Positions 21,407 to 35,700 of a DNA stretch of 64,000 nucleotides are shown piece after piece (the first letter of the stretch is position 1; every line of letters starts with the position of its first letter). This stretch comes from Lytechinus pictus (Eukaryota; Echinodermata; Echinoidea; Temnopleuroida; Toxopneustidae), in assembly GCF_037042905.1 (NCBI RefSeq), contig NC_087252.1, forward strand, positions 19,857,701 to 19,921,700, given 5' to 3'. The position numbers and the translations under genes are program-made. The notes beneath the pieces are model-generated. The model saw nothing but the letters and a program-made list of their open reading frames with translations, was not told the origin of the DNA and made no database searches.

Positions 21407-24400
21407 CTAGCACACAAATGAATAAAAATTGATGTTTATATTCCAGTGAAATCATATCGTTTATATTTTTCTTCTCTCTCTCTCTTTGGTTGAGTACTCA
21501 TATAAAAGTCTGATGTTATATAAACGGTGTAACATTATTGTTAATACGACATAAACAAGAAAGTCTGTTCTCTCTCTAACCTTTTAATTTTACATCTTCT
21601 TTCCTCATATTTACAAAGACAGATGTGGAGAGATTTGAAGAGAGGCCAAGTGCGTGTGGCAGAACGGTGTTTTAGGGGCAGTGATACTAATCAGGCGTCC
21701 CCCCATAAAAAAAAACACGTTCAATTGTAAATAAATCGCTAGTCTCAAAATCTGGCGTAATTGAGTTGCAAATGAGCGCAAATTAACTATAAATGTGCAT
21801 TAAATCATTTTTGTTTGGTATGTATGTTTATTGATATAATAATATGTGGGGGTACACGTTTCAGGTGTGTAGGGGTGTCTGCGTGACTGAAGAGGGGGCG
21901 GGGGGTAGGTGAGTAATAGAGATGTACGTACAGACTGATGGAGAGAGAGAGAATACGCCCCTCCCCCAGCCACACACTAGATAGTTCTCGCATTTACTAC
22001 GTGGAAACTCTCTAACGCATCAATTCCTTGAGAGCTAAGAGGCTTTTGTAGAAAGTTGGTGGAATGTGACAGCAGATCATCCGAAGATTTGCATCGGACG
22101 AACAGTTGCAAATATGTCGTTGTCCAGAGTCAAGAGATTCCGATGCTGTCCAGGTCCACCAACTTTCGACAAAAGCCTCTCAGCTCTTCATTGTGATTTG
22201 ACTTGCATTTTCTAAGGAATTGCATGGTGCGTCGTACAGAGAGTTTCAACGTAGTAAATGCGAAAAGTCTGGACTGTAATTTACCTGGGGATTGAAGAGA
22301 CAGTAGAACACAAAGACAATGATGCCCTGGATATTAAAATAATAACAAGAAAATTATTTGCTATAAGTTTGATATATGATTTGAGCAGAGCATGTGTAAC
22401 AACCTTGCCTAATTCTTTGATTTCTTCTTCGTCATCATCATCATCATCATCTTCTTCTTCTTCTTAACAATCATCATCATCTTCCTCTTCCTCCTCCTCT
22501 TTTCTTGTTCCTGTTCTTCTTTTTCTTTTTCTTCTTTCTCCCCATCTTCTTTTTATCATTTCCATATTTCTGTTGAGTAATGGTATTCAATTAGGAATCA
22601 AGTTTAATAACATGTTAGCAGTCAATAGCAGTCTGTTGTTGCTGTTGGTTCCATGACAATTGCTCCGGCGACAACTGCTCCGATGAAAAATCTCCACGTT
22701 AAGCCAAACATAAAATCCAACCTCCTAAACTAAATTGGAGGTTATCTTGAAATTCTCGGTAGAAATATGTTTGAAAGAAAACTGTAATTTAAGAACTGTC
22801 TCATGTGACCATATGAGCATGCGCATCACCTACCTGGGATACGACACAGATGTGGAACATGTAGTCTAAGACCAGGCTGGACCAAGTGTGGTAGACCGTG
22901 TGTAGGATCCAAGTAAAGACCAGGACCAAGGAAAGCAGGACCGAAGTAGGGAGACACCACCTGTTCCATTCATTAAACAACGAAAGATTAAACTCTTAAT
23001 TACAAGGATTTGGAATAAATTCAGGTAGAATGTATAGTTAGGGAGCAATTTAATTCTGGATTAAGGTTTAATCCCGAAGTTTCATTCTTGAATCTCAAAG
23101 GATTTAAATTCAAATATCTCGAGATTTAAAAACATTTCTTTTAGAATTCAAACTCCAGAATTCGGATTTCTTTTAAATCCTGCAATTTAGAGTACAATAT
23201 ACGATATATCATAAATCGGTAAATAAATCACTAGTTAATTCAGCAGGACCATATAGGAGACAACGCTAAATAAATGTATAACCACTTTAAAGTCATCATA
23301 AGCTCAAATTCAATTCTATTTTCGCATCCATTAAAGAGAACAAACCTACATATCAAAAGGTCTGATAATAAAATGAAGAAAAAAAAAGAGAAACTTGCGA
23401 AACAAATACTAACCTTACAAGTATCTTCAGTTTATCAGTCCATTCCTCGTAATCTTCATCATCTCCATGGAAAGTACGTTCAATCCTGAACATATAGTAT
23501 GCAGTGATGATGGATAAGGTAATATTCACCTAAGAGCGAAGAAATATAAGACATCCTATAATCAACAATTAAATAGAAGAAGAAATAAAATAAAAGGGAG
23601 TTTTCGCAAATGCTTCCAGGAACATAGAGAATATATTGTCAAATGCCCTAAGCTTCATGACATGACGTCTTTGTCGAGGGTTGGTGTTGGTGAATGAAAG
23701 CAGCAATTTCGTCATGGACTCTGGACAAACAAAATATGTGCAATCTTTCGTCAGCTCCGAGTAGTAGAACGAAACTATTGTTCCGATTCACCAATTTTCG
23801 ACAAAGAGCTCCAAGCTTATCATTGTGATTAGACTTGCATTTTCAATACATTTTCTGTGTTCTAGGATTTGTCCTGCATCACGGTGCAAAAACTTCCTTA
23901 TCAGTTGGCGTGTACAACCAAAAGATCAGAAATATACACTCTAAAAAATATTGGGGAAAAGTGCTCCATGAGGATAATTATGTGTCCAACCAACATTGGG
24001 CATTTCTTTTGGGCATTTATATTTATCCAGTGTGATGCAAATTTTGCCCATTCTAAAGTAAATGCTGCTTATTTTTTTAACCTGACTGGACAATATGCTT
24101 CCCGCATTGGGTAAAATACTGCCCCAAATTGGTTGGACACATAATAACCCTCGTGGTGGTAAAAATTTTACGCAATATTCTTTTTACAGTGTAGGTGGAA
24201 TGGAGTTTAATGCATGCTTGTATAATTATTAACAGTTTCACAACTATTTCGGAAATATTTCACTTGACGGGATATAGTCAAAGATATACATAAATAAATT
24301 CTATAACATCATAAATGGTATATTCACGCGGATCTTTATCGGCATACTTGTATACCACAAAATAGATCAAAGACCAACAAATACTAGATGACATTTATCC

Positions 24401-27400
24401 TAATCATCTAGTTTTAATTCCTAAAATGTTCGGTGTCTAATTATCATGAATCATACAAAAGCAATAACATCGTTAAAAAAAAAAAACATAAAAAAATCAA
24501 GTGGAACGCTTCTGGCAGTCTCGCTTGCAAGGCCCTGCATTACGCGATTCAATAAAACAGCAGTGCTGCCTTTGAAAACAGCTAATGAATAATTATTCAT
24601 AGAAAAAACACTAATATGATAATAAAATATTATGTCCATTGACCCAAAATTACATTTGACCATAATCATGTGACCTAAAGACATGTGCAAAGCAATCATT
24701 GATACTTGATTACCCTAATGTCGATGTTTCATGAGCTAGATCCATAAACTTTCTAAGTTATGAGGCCAATTCAACACATACTCCCAACACGGCCATAGTT
24801 CATTGACCTTTAATTGACCTTTGATCTCGGCCATATTCCTGAAAAGCGCACCAGGTATTCAGGAATACATTGCTGCTCTTATGTCCAAGTTTCATGAACT
24901 AGATCCATAAACTTTTTTAACGTTATGATGACAATTCCACAAATACTCCCAACATTACCAAAGTTTGTAGACCCTAAATGACCTTTGACCTTGGTCACGT
25001 GACCTGAAACTCGCAAAGGATGTTCAATAATATTTGATTGCTCTTATGTCCAAGTTTCATGAACTAGATCCATAAAATTCAAGGTTATGATGACAATTCC
25101 TCAAATACCCCCAACATGGCCAAAGTTCGTTGACCCTAAGTGACCTTTGACCTTGGTCATGTGACCTGAAACTCACACATGATATTTAGGGGATACATGG
25201 TTGCTTTTCTGCCTAAGTTTCATGAACTAGATCCATAAACTTTTAAAGTTATGATGACGATTCCTCAATTAACCCAAACATGGCCAAAATTCATTGACCC
25301 CCAAGTGACCTTTGATCTTAATCATGTGACCTCAAACTCAGGCAGGATTTTTAGTGATGCACTATTACACTTATGTCGAATTTTCATGAACTAGGTTTAT
25401 ATACTTTCTAAGTTATGATGACATTTCAAACACTTAATCTTGGTTAAGATTTCGATATTGATTCCCTCAACATGGTCTAAGTTCATTGACCCGTAATGAC
25501 CTTTAACCTTGGTCATGTGACCTGAACTCAGGCAGGATGCTCAGTAATACTTGATTACCCCTATGTCGAAGTTTCATGAACTAGGTTTAAATACTTTCTA
25601 AGTTATGATGACATTTAAAAAAACTTAATCTTGGTTAAGAATTCAATGTTGGCGCGCCGTCGCCGTCGGAAAAGCGGTGCCTATAGTCTCACTCTGCTAT
25701 GCAGGCGAGACAAAAAAAAAACCAGACACTAATAATGTGACTATTACCAATACTCCAATGATAATCGTCGATAGAAAGATCTTGTACGGTGTCAAAGACT
25801 CTACAAGCCAGCAGCTGTGGGATAATACAACAACAAAAAATAAAATGATTTTATGACCTTTACTCATGTTTCATATTGGCATATAATAAAATAGATATTT
25901 TCCTTTTTCCCGTTTTGCAATTCGGTCCTCTCATAAAGAAATGGCATGAAAATGAAATAATTAGGGTTTCGCGAGTGATTTCATTCAAAATCCAGCTCGC
26001 ATTTAAGTCAATTAACATATGTATATAACATTCCTACTATGTTCCTGTCAAAGGGAAAAAAAACTATAACTGTTAGATTAATAAACAAATGCAATATTTT
26101 CTCTGTCATGATCATAATAATGCAGGTTTAAGATTAAAATGCCCTGATATTCATTAAAATGTAAAGAAAATAAAACATAATATTATATCACTATTCTGAG
26201 GCGCATTGCTATTATTATCATTACCCCGGCTTTAGGTCGAGCTGCCTTTCAGCGCTCGTTCATTCAAGGAATTAATACTGCCGGGTACCCATTCACCTCA
26301 CCTGGGTCGAGTGTCGCACAGTGTGGATACATTTCTTGCTGCATGAACAGCTGTCTTAAAACACGCCATGACTAGGAATCAACCAACGACCCTCTGTTTG
26401 AAAGGCGAGAGTCAGAACCACTAGACCACGACGCGCCCACAATATAACAACGTGATTATCTTTAAAAGTTTATTGTTTCAGAGAAAACCAAGCATTTTAA
26501 GCATTAGCAATAATCACACAGGCCCTATTTACCTTTCTGGTGTTCCAAATGCGTGAGGGTATACATTGTAGAGAAGTCCGACTATGGCCAGAGGAACTCC
26601 TGATAGTGGTAACAAAAATGAAATTATAAAATGTACATTTCTTGAATATTAAATGGAGTTATAGTATGCAGCATTTAGAAATAATATATTTAGCGCAATA
26701 TAATAATGATTTTGGTCATAATTATCATTATCATTACTATCATCTTTATTAATAATAACAATTAACACAGCCGGACGTCCACCTTCGATGATTGACCAGC
26801 CGGTCCATGAATATAATTTTATAAGTGTATGCTGGCGCCCTCTTGTGGATTAGATGTTACCAATTACACAAAAATAACATTTTGTGGGACTAAAGTAGCG
26901 ATCGTTTGCAATCGATCAACACTCGTTGTCAATTGGTAGGCCTATCAAATGTTCCTTCTGTAGAAAATACGAAGAAACATATAAGCATTTATTTTTTTAA
27001 TGTGAAAAAGTAGGAGATTTGTGGGTACGGAGTAGTAATTTGTTTGGCCTTCCAATTCTAAAAAAACTAAGCTGGATGGAAATCCATATTGGTCTCGAGG
27101 AAACAACCGAAAACATACAATTACTTAATCATATCATTTTGCTAATCAAATATTTAATATATCAAGGGAGAGGGAAGGGTAAACCACCAACTCCTGAAGA
27201 GATAAAGGAAAAGTTACTTATTAGGAAAGAAGAAGAAAAGAAAATTGCATTAGAGCGTAATACGTTAACGCGACACTATAAGAAATGGGAATATTTAAAG
27301 GTTTTATAAACATTAACCAAAATAAAAAGGATGGGAAAGGGAGGGGTGCCCCTCGTCTGCCCGTGCATGGAATCGATCGATCACTGTCGCTGTAAACTGA

Positions 27401-29262
27401 CCTCTGTCCTGTCTGTTATTGGTTCGTGTTTTTTTTTTTTTTCCCTTTTAATTGTTCCTGTCCTTTGCTCTTTTTTTTTTCTCTCTCTCTCTCCGTTATG
27501 TGTATGGTGTTTTTTTTCTGTCTATTTCTCCCGTTTCTTGTTGTTGGTGTGTTAGTTTGTTCAGCTTTGGGGTCTGATAGGGGGGGGGGGGGGCTCATGG
27601 GACGGGAGAATGCTCATATACATTCATTCTTTAAATTTGCGTAGTTGTTACGTCTTTGTTTTATTATTTAGCTTTATAGCTGCATACATAAGTTGTTGAA
27701 ATGTTATTTTTGCATGAGTTCGGATTATGTCTCTTTTCTGATACAATTTGCCTGCTATGTTTATTACACTATTATTTAATTTGTGTATTGCACTGCTGCA
27801 ATTATCATTTTGTTCTATATTTTCTTGATTATGTATGTATGAAATTTATTTGAATGAATAATAAAGATCACTACAAAACAAAAATCAATCAATTTTTGTG
27901 AGTCCGACGACGACGTAGTCCTGAGCCTACTACGAGTTAGGTATAACGTTAGTTCTAACGTTAGGCCTTCTTCAGTTACTAAAAATGGAGCCTATATAGA
28001 TTTGTGTAGACAGGAATAACTGTCATTTCAAAAATTTATTTAACGATTTCTGGATATTGGTGAGTGGAGCCAACGTAGTTTAGCAGATAGAGACTGAAGC
28101 TCAGCTTAGTTTTAAAACTTTTAGTATTGGATTTGGTCTAACGTCAAAGATTTGTGGTGATGTCTGATATGAACAATGCCGAGGAAAAAGATCAGCTTTT
28201 GGACGATAAAATTGGGTAAGTAGATCTAGATTTAGGCCTTAGTATTTATAGTAAGGTTTTCTAACAAACAGTCTAAGTAAGATCCAGATCTAACGTTAGA
28301 TCTAAATAACTTTAACACGTTAAAAAGTTAGGTCTAACTTTAACGTGTTAACGCTTAGTCTTAGGCTAGAGTCTAGTAAAAAAAAGTTAAAGAAATCTAA
28401 TTAATTTAATTTTAAATCTTGCTAATGTAATGACAATGTGATTTATATTTGGTCCTGGACCTACACAGTACATCCGCAACCTAACTTAGTCTCTGACATA
28501 GATAGATCAGACGTTAATTTTCTAACTTAGATCTAGAATTCTAGATCTAGACCTAAAGGCATGTCCTCATCTCTAAATAATTAGTCAGATAAGACTCATC
28601 AGAATCTGCACCTGATCATGGCTCAAAATGCATTATCGGTCTGCTTTGGGTTCTGGACCAGGACCTAGGCAAACTTGATTTTGATTAGGGCCTAGAAAAG
28701 GATCATTCACTGCGTTAGACTATCGTTACTTATACCAGTTCCATCAGTCACTGTGAACATCATACACAACAGGCTGCACGCATCGTAGACCTAACTTTAG
28801 TCCCGGGAGTTTAGTTAGGCCGAACGTTAGATCTATCTTCAAAGGCTATAACGGATATTGACTGATGGGGCGTGTAAAAAAAAATTCGTTGGACTGCCTA
28901 AAGGATTTGTATTTTCCCTCGTGATCATATTTTCCCTCAGCGCTGCGCGATTCGGGAAAATATAACCCATCGGCAAAATATAAATCATGCGGTCCACAGA
29001 ATGTTTATATTTCATACCCCATCAGTCAATATCTGTATAATATTATTATTATAATTATTATCATCATCATCATTATCATCATTATGTGGAATATGAAAAA
29101 GGGAATCCCTGGCAGCAAAATGTCCTAAGCTCTTCAAAAATAAATCGCTATATAAACTGTTTCGTATTCATTAGCTGCTTTTATTATGTTTATGCATCTG
29201 AGCAATATTCCATATAATAATAATAATGATAATAATAATTATATATATATATATATATATAC

Positions 29263-29322
<60 letters not shown>

Positions 29323-32300
29323 ATAATCATAATCATGATAATAATTTGTTGAACATTTTGTAATCAACTTCTCGGAATCCCAGTAATTATAATGTTAATT
29401 GCCTTTGGGAGAAACATTATTGATATATTTGATTTTTTTTCGATTTTTAGTTCACAAAATAATAATCAAAGTGACATAACATTATAATGTCATAATAATT
29501 TCTATAGCTAGAAGAAATGATTAACTCTTACTAGGCTAAATGGAAGTGACTTTGTCAAAGATGAATAAAATAACACAGAACGGAGGGGGCTTGCCAAGAA
29601 AAACCATGGTTGTATGAGGGACAAGCCCCTGTGACTTAGTTTCAATACAAAGAAATGCATGGTAACAAACCAGGTTTGTATGATGGGGTGTCCAAACTTC
29701 GCGGACTTTTCAAAAATATTCACAATTTATACAAAACCAATTCAAGAAATAGCTACCACATTGACAGCAAGATCGTAAACTATAAAATTATTGACGAAAA
29801 TGTAAAGTAGGTCAAGGGGTTTCGCCGGTATCGCAATCTCAAAATTTTATTCTGATCGGCGAATGCGCGCTTTCCTGGAAAACCGTTCTGAAAAAGCGTA
29901 ACCTAATTTCGCGGACTAAAGTTTTTGTGGAGATTTTAACAAAAAACACAAACTCAAAAAGTGTAATATTTATATCAGATTGACTGCAAAATGCTATAGA
30001 ATCGGTTAGTACCACATTTTATTTACATTTTGTATGATTTATGCTTGCAAAGTGATATCGTGATGGTTGTTGAGAATATTAGATTTCTTCGGAACGGGCG
30101 CTAACGGTGACAAATTTTCCGATCAATATTTTCATGAATACTGATCTCATCCTAAAGAAACTTACGCTAAAGGGTAATTTTAGGTCGCTATTCACGTTGA
30201 TGATGTCAGATTTTAAGGACATTGGCTAGTTTTTGAGATAATCTCCGGGAAGTATGGACACACGCGAAGTTTGGACTCACTGCCATACAATAACGAAGAT
30301 AGACGGAACACAATCTTAAAAAAACCCAGTATACAATATATAAAAAAATAGAATGACGGGAAAAGGAGTAGGGTGCGTATAGCACGATGAGGCTAAACTG
30401 GGTGCACATAATTCATAATAAAATAACTTAATTACCCCAAGCAGCGATGAAAGTCCTGGTAAGGGGTATCAGCTCCAGACCAAAGGTCTTGGGTGCAATG
30501 AGTGGTGCTTGCAGTCCCTCCCGCGTCTTTCCGTGTATGTAAGATGTGTGAAAAAACATGGCTGTCTGAACGACCAACCATGTCCCATACACCGTGAAGA
30601 GGTATTGCATAGCTGCTGCCATGGCTGCACACACGTGCTGTTAATTTGAGTTAGGAAAGATGACAAAGATTAAAAAATAGTATTATATTCAATTGATGAT
30701 GGTGATTTTAGGATGGAAACATCTAGCATGTTTATTTCATTGTCTGTACAGTAGTTCCATCTTGGCTATTAATTTCCTCATGTGTCTATGTTCAAGGTAA
30801 TTATCTTAGTAATGTTATGTTGATAATATATTTTGTTCTTGCTGTTCTTTGTAAGGGAGCACCATGCTCGACAAGCGTAAGATTTTTGAGGTGCTACTCG
30901 TTTTCTTTTTCTAAAACCTTTGTACATTTATTATTGTAACATCTGAAAAAAAGTTAATGAATTGAATTGATTATCATGATTATAGGCTTGGTTGGCAATC
31001 ATGATGATAACGATGAGTAAATATTGGGATGATGATGATTGTAATGATTATGAAGAAGAAGATGATGATGAGTTGTGATGGAGATGATGATGATGGTAAT
31101 GATCATGGTGATAAAGACGATGGTGGTGTGTGGTGATGATGGTAGTAGTGTTGGCGATATTGATTGTCATGATGGAGTTGATGATTATGAGGATGGTAAA
31201 AATGATAAAAGGAATTACCAACATATCCAAATATTACATTACAAGACTGTTGTTAAAATTGCAGAAACAAACTGTAAACAAGAGTGTGGCTAAGGCGAGC
31301 ACATATTACACCCGCCTGTAACGCGGAAAATGGAGTTATTGGTCAAGCAAGAAAAGTGGAAGGTGGCGACTTAACCTTTGACTGACCACAAAATGAATAG
31401 AATTCATGGGATCTATGCTAGTATCATACACGCCAAATTATATGAGCATATGGGTTCAGTTAAACTACAGTTATCGCGTTAATACGGACTTCAGAGGCTA
31501 AGATGAAAACATGTCACTGTGATCTTGACCTTTGACTGACCTCAAAATCCATAGAATTCCTGGGATCTATGCTAGTATCACACATCAAATTATATGAGCG
31601 TAGGTTAAGTTAAACTGAAGTTATTGCTTTTACAAAAACTTCAGAAGCGTAAGATGAAAACATGTCACTGTGATCTTGACCTTTGACCTTTTGACCTCAA
31701 AATCGATAGGCTTCCTAGAATTTATGCTAGTATTATACACACCAAATTATATGAGCCTATATAGGTTAAATTAAACTGAAGTTATCACGTTTACAAGACT
31801 TCCGAAGGGTTAGATGAAAACATAACACTGTGATCTTGACCTTTGACTGACCTCAAAATCAATAGAATTCCTGGGATCTATGCTAGTTATCACACATCAA
31901 ATTATATGAGCCTAGGTTAAGTTAAACTAAAGTTATTGCGTTTACAAAAACCTCAGAAGGGTAAGATGAAAACATGTAACTGTGATCTTGACCTTTGAAC
32001 TTTTGACCTCAAAATCAATTGGCTACCTGGAATCTATGTTCGTATAACACACAATAAATTATATGAGCCTAGGTTAAGTTAAACTGAAGTTATCGCGTTT
32101 ACAAGACTTTCGAAGGGTAAGATATGTCACTATGATCTTGACCTTTGACCTCAAAATAATAGGCTTCCTGGAATCTATGTTCGCAGCATACTTACCAAAT
32201 TATACGAGCCTAGGTTGAGTTAAACTGAAGTTATTGCGTTTACAGGGACTGCAGAAGGGTAAGATTAAAACTGTCACTGTGACCTTGACCTTCAACCTTT

Positions 32301-32740
32301 TGACCTCAAATCAATAGGCTTCCTGAGATTTATGCTTATATCATACACATTAAATTATATGAGCCTAGGTTAAGCTCAACTGAAGTTATCGCGTTTACAA
32401 AGAAAAGTTAACGGACAGACGGACAGACATCGAGCGTGATACCATAATACTAGACGGGCGTATAAAAATAGTAGCATCAACAACGACAAAAATAAAGTGT
32501 ACAACAATAACAACAACTACTACTACCACTACTACTTTTACTTCCACTACTTCTCCTATTACTACTACTACTAGCCACTACTTCTACCTAAAGAACTACT
32601 ACTACCTTTACTACTGCTGCTGCTACTTCTACTACTTCTACTATGATCACTACTACTACTACTACATACTACAACAACAACTACTACTACGACTACTACT
32701 ACTACTACTTCTACTGCTACTACTACTACTACTTCTACTG

Positions 32741-32785
<45 letters not shown>

Positions 32786-35700
32786 CTACTACTACTTCTA
32801 CTTCTACTGCTACTACTACTACTACTCCTACTACTTCTACTAATACATTAACATAATAAATCCAACAGCGTTTTAAAAAAGTGTAATAGAACAATGACAA
32901 GAAAAATAGACTTTAATACCAGGTTGCTTGTAGCTTCCATTCCTACGAGGTAGATAAGGTGAGCAAGACAGCAGGATATTGCTATGTTCATCTGGACCTT
33001 TGCAAGCTGCGACTGCTGATTACTGCTCAAAGAAAATAGTGTTAGAAGAAGAGGCAGTCAAAATACTTTGGAAATATCACCTCGATTTTCAAAAGTCCAT
33101 CTACCGGAACATACGAATATACATTTCAATAGGCGTTCGGATTATTATAAAGTTACAAATGATTGTTACTTGGATCATTATTTTGTAAAGAAAAATGCTG
33201 TATCCCTGGTTTAACAGTATTATGATTATCACTACGTGTTCCTTTGTGTAACTTCTGAAGGTTTCCATGGTAATATGTTTCACGGTACACCACGTATCTT
33301 TCTTAGGCCTGTGTTGGTCCTGAAAAGTACCATCCGACCTTTCTTTTGTTTCTCAAAATTTTTGGGTGGTCCTTTTCAGGACCAACACTTGGCCAAGAAA
33401 GATACATAGTGTACCGTGAAACCAACTACAATGTTCCTTTGTATTATCTAAATATATAAAAGGAATTGAGAAAGCTTATGCTTGCATGGAACCTGATCAT
33501 TGTGATATTGCACTCTAAGAACAAACTAGTTAAGCCAACTAGATGAATCATAAACTGGGTGTAAATGGATGTCTAATATAGGTTGTTATACTACTTTCTA
33601 GTCAGAATTGAGTTTGTTCTAGTCGAATTTGGCTTGACTAAATCAGTCTAAAGAACGTCAGCCAGTATGCGAGGACAATATAATGATAAGTTGAGGCTCG
33701 AAAGGAAGAGAATGATGTTAGGTTAATTACTTCCAACGATGACTAATACATGTGACCTTTGAACTTAGACCTTGCTACATACCACAGGATAAAGTAAACA
33801 AAGACATATATGGCCTGTGATCTTTGACCTTTGACCTCGCTACACACCCTAGGATGAAGTTTACAATGAGACCTGTTGTCTTTGACCTTTGACCTCGCTA
33901 CATACCCAAAGATGTAGTAAACAATGACCAGGACGAGAAGGCTGATGATTGATATTCCCCCGAGAACTCTCTCGATGAGAAGCAATGCAATGACATTGAC
34001 ATGGCCTACAGTAAAACCCTGTAAGAGAAGTCAATTCAAATACGCATTTAACATTGACATTACATAATTATGTTAGACACAGGAGTGACGTCACAGGATT
34101 ATGGGACGACTGCCTTTCATTTTTTTTTTTTTTTAGTTGGACATATACAAAAAAGAAGGAAGAAAAACAGAGAGGGGATAAAGGACAAAAAATATGGATA
34201 AGATATTGATATGCGGTGTGGCTATGCAATACCCCCACTTATTTTTTATTACCCCCACCTTCTCTCTTGCGTCCTCAATCGTTTGACTATAAAAATACCA
34301 TGGCAATATTAATTAAGCACCAAAGATCCATAATCTGCCCAAATTTGCTCCAACATTTAACGATAGTACATGACGATCAAATGTAGATAGTTCATAAATC
34401 AATTAGACCTTCCACGTACAAAGTTGAAATATGAAAATATATTTTAAAAAGAATAAAAAAAATGAAAAAATATCAGAACATATTTTCATCACTAAAGTTT
34501 GTCAAATTGAAAGGGTGTTTTACGATCTACTGTAGATAGTTACCATTAAATAAAAAACACACACATATTACTAACCGATAAAGAAGATTTAAACTTTACT
34601 TCCAAATAAGCAAAATTGAAAAAAAAATATTAACATGAAGTATGTTTTCAATAACAGATCTTTCCGAATTGATATAGTGTTTTTCGATCTACTGAAGATA
34701 GTTACCACAAAACTAATTAAACATTCCACACATAGTTGAAATCAGAATTATTATATTTTAAAACAACGATTTTAAGCAAATAACTTCAAAGAGAGGAAAA
34801 GTATGTATTTTTAAATATATTTTTTTCTGAAAGACTACCGTAGACAGTAAACATAAGTCCATCAATCCCTCCACTTATAAGGTTGATTGAGATATCAGGA
34901 CAAAATATTTTAAAAGAAGAATGAAAACAAAAAATATTAAATTACAGTTTCAATTACAGATTTTGTAGTAACTTTAAAGATATTGTTTTACGATCTACTG
35001 TAGATAATTACCAGAAAACTAATCAAACACTCCACTTACCAACTAAAAAACATAATATATTTTCAAATTAAATAGAACTGCAAAGAAAGAATAATTACAT
35101 GCAGTGTATTTTCCATTACGAATCTTGCCGAGTTGAATAGTATTTTACGATCTACTGTAGATATGGCTACCATAAATCTAATTAAACGCTCAACTTACAA
35201 AGTTGAAATATCGGAATATAAAGTTTAAAAGAAAATTAAAGAGAAAAAAAAATGTTTTCACGTAGAACTTTTGTCGTAGCTTGAAAGAAGGTGTCTTACG
35301 ATCTAATATAGATCAAACATTAATGAAGAAAATAAAAGAACATATTTATTTAGGAAAGTAGAATTAGAAGGAAAATGATAAAAAGTATTTTACAAAGTTG
35401 AAAATATAAGAGTATTATTTTAAACAAGTAAGTTTAAAACAAGAAAAGAAAGCATAAAAAAATCTCACTGAAATTACTTTGGACATCAAGCACAGTTTCA
35501 ATTATTTATTTTCTGAGATTTGAAAAAGAATTATTGTTTATTGAAAATACTAAAGTTTGCACTTGAAAAAGATTTATCAAAATAATGAATTAGCAATTAA
35601 AAATAAATAAATAAGAGCTTGAGGTTTTCGATTACTAAGGGAATGCAATTTTTTTTTTTTACAAAAAATATGATCAAATTACAAAATCTCTGCATGTATG

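Noticed and set aside
32571..32900. Val/Ser-rich 109-residue protein
   Set aside because: It is the (CTA)n tract on the other strand.
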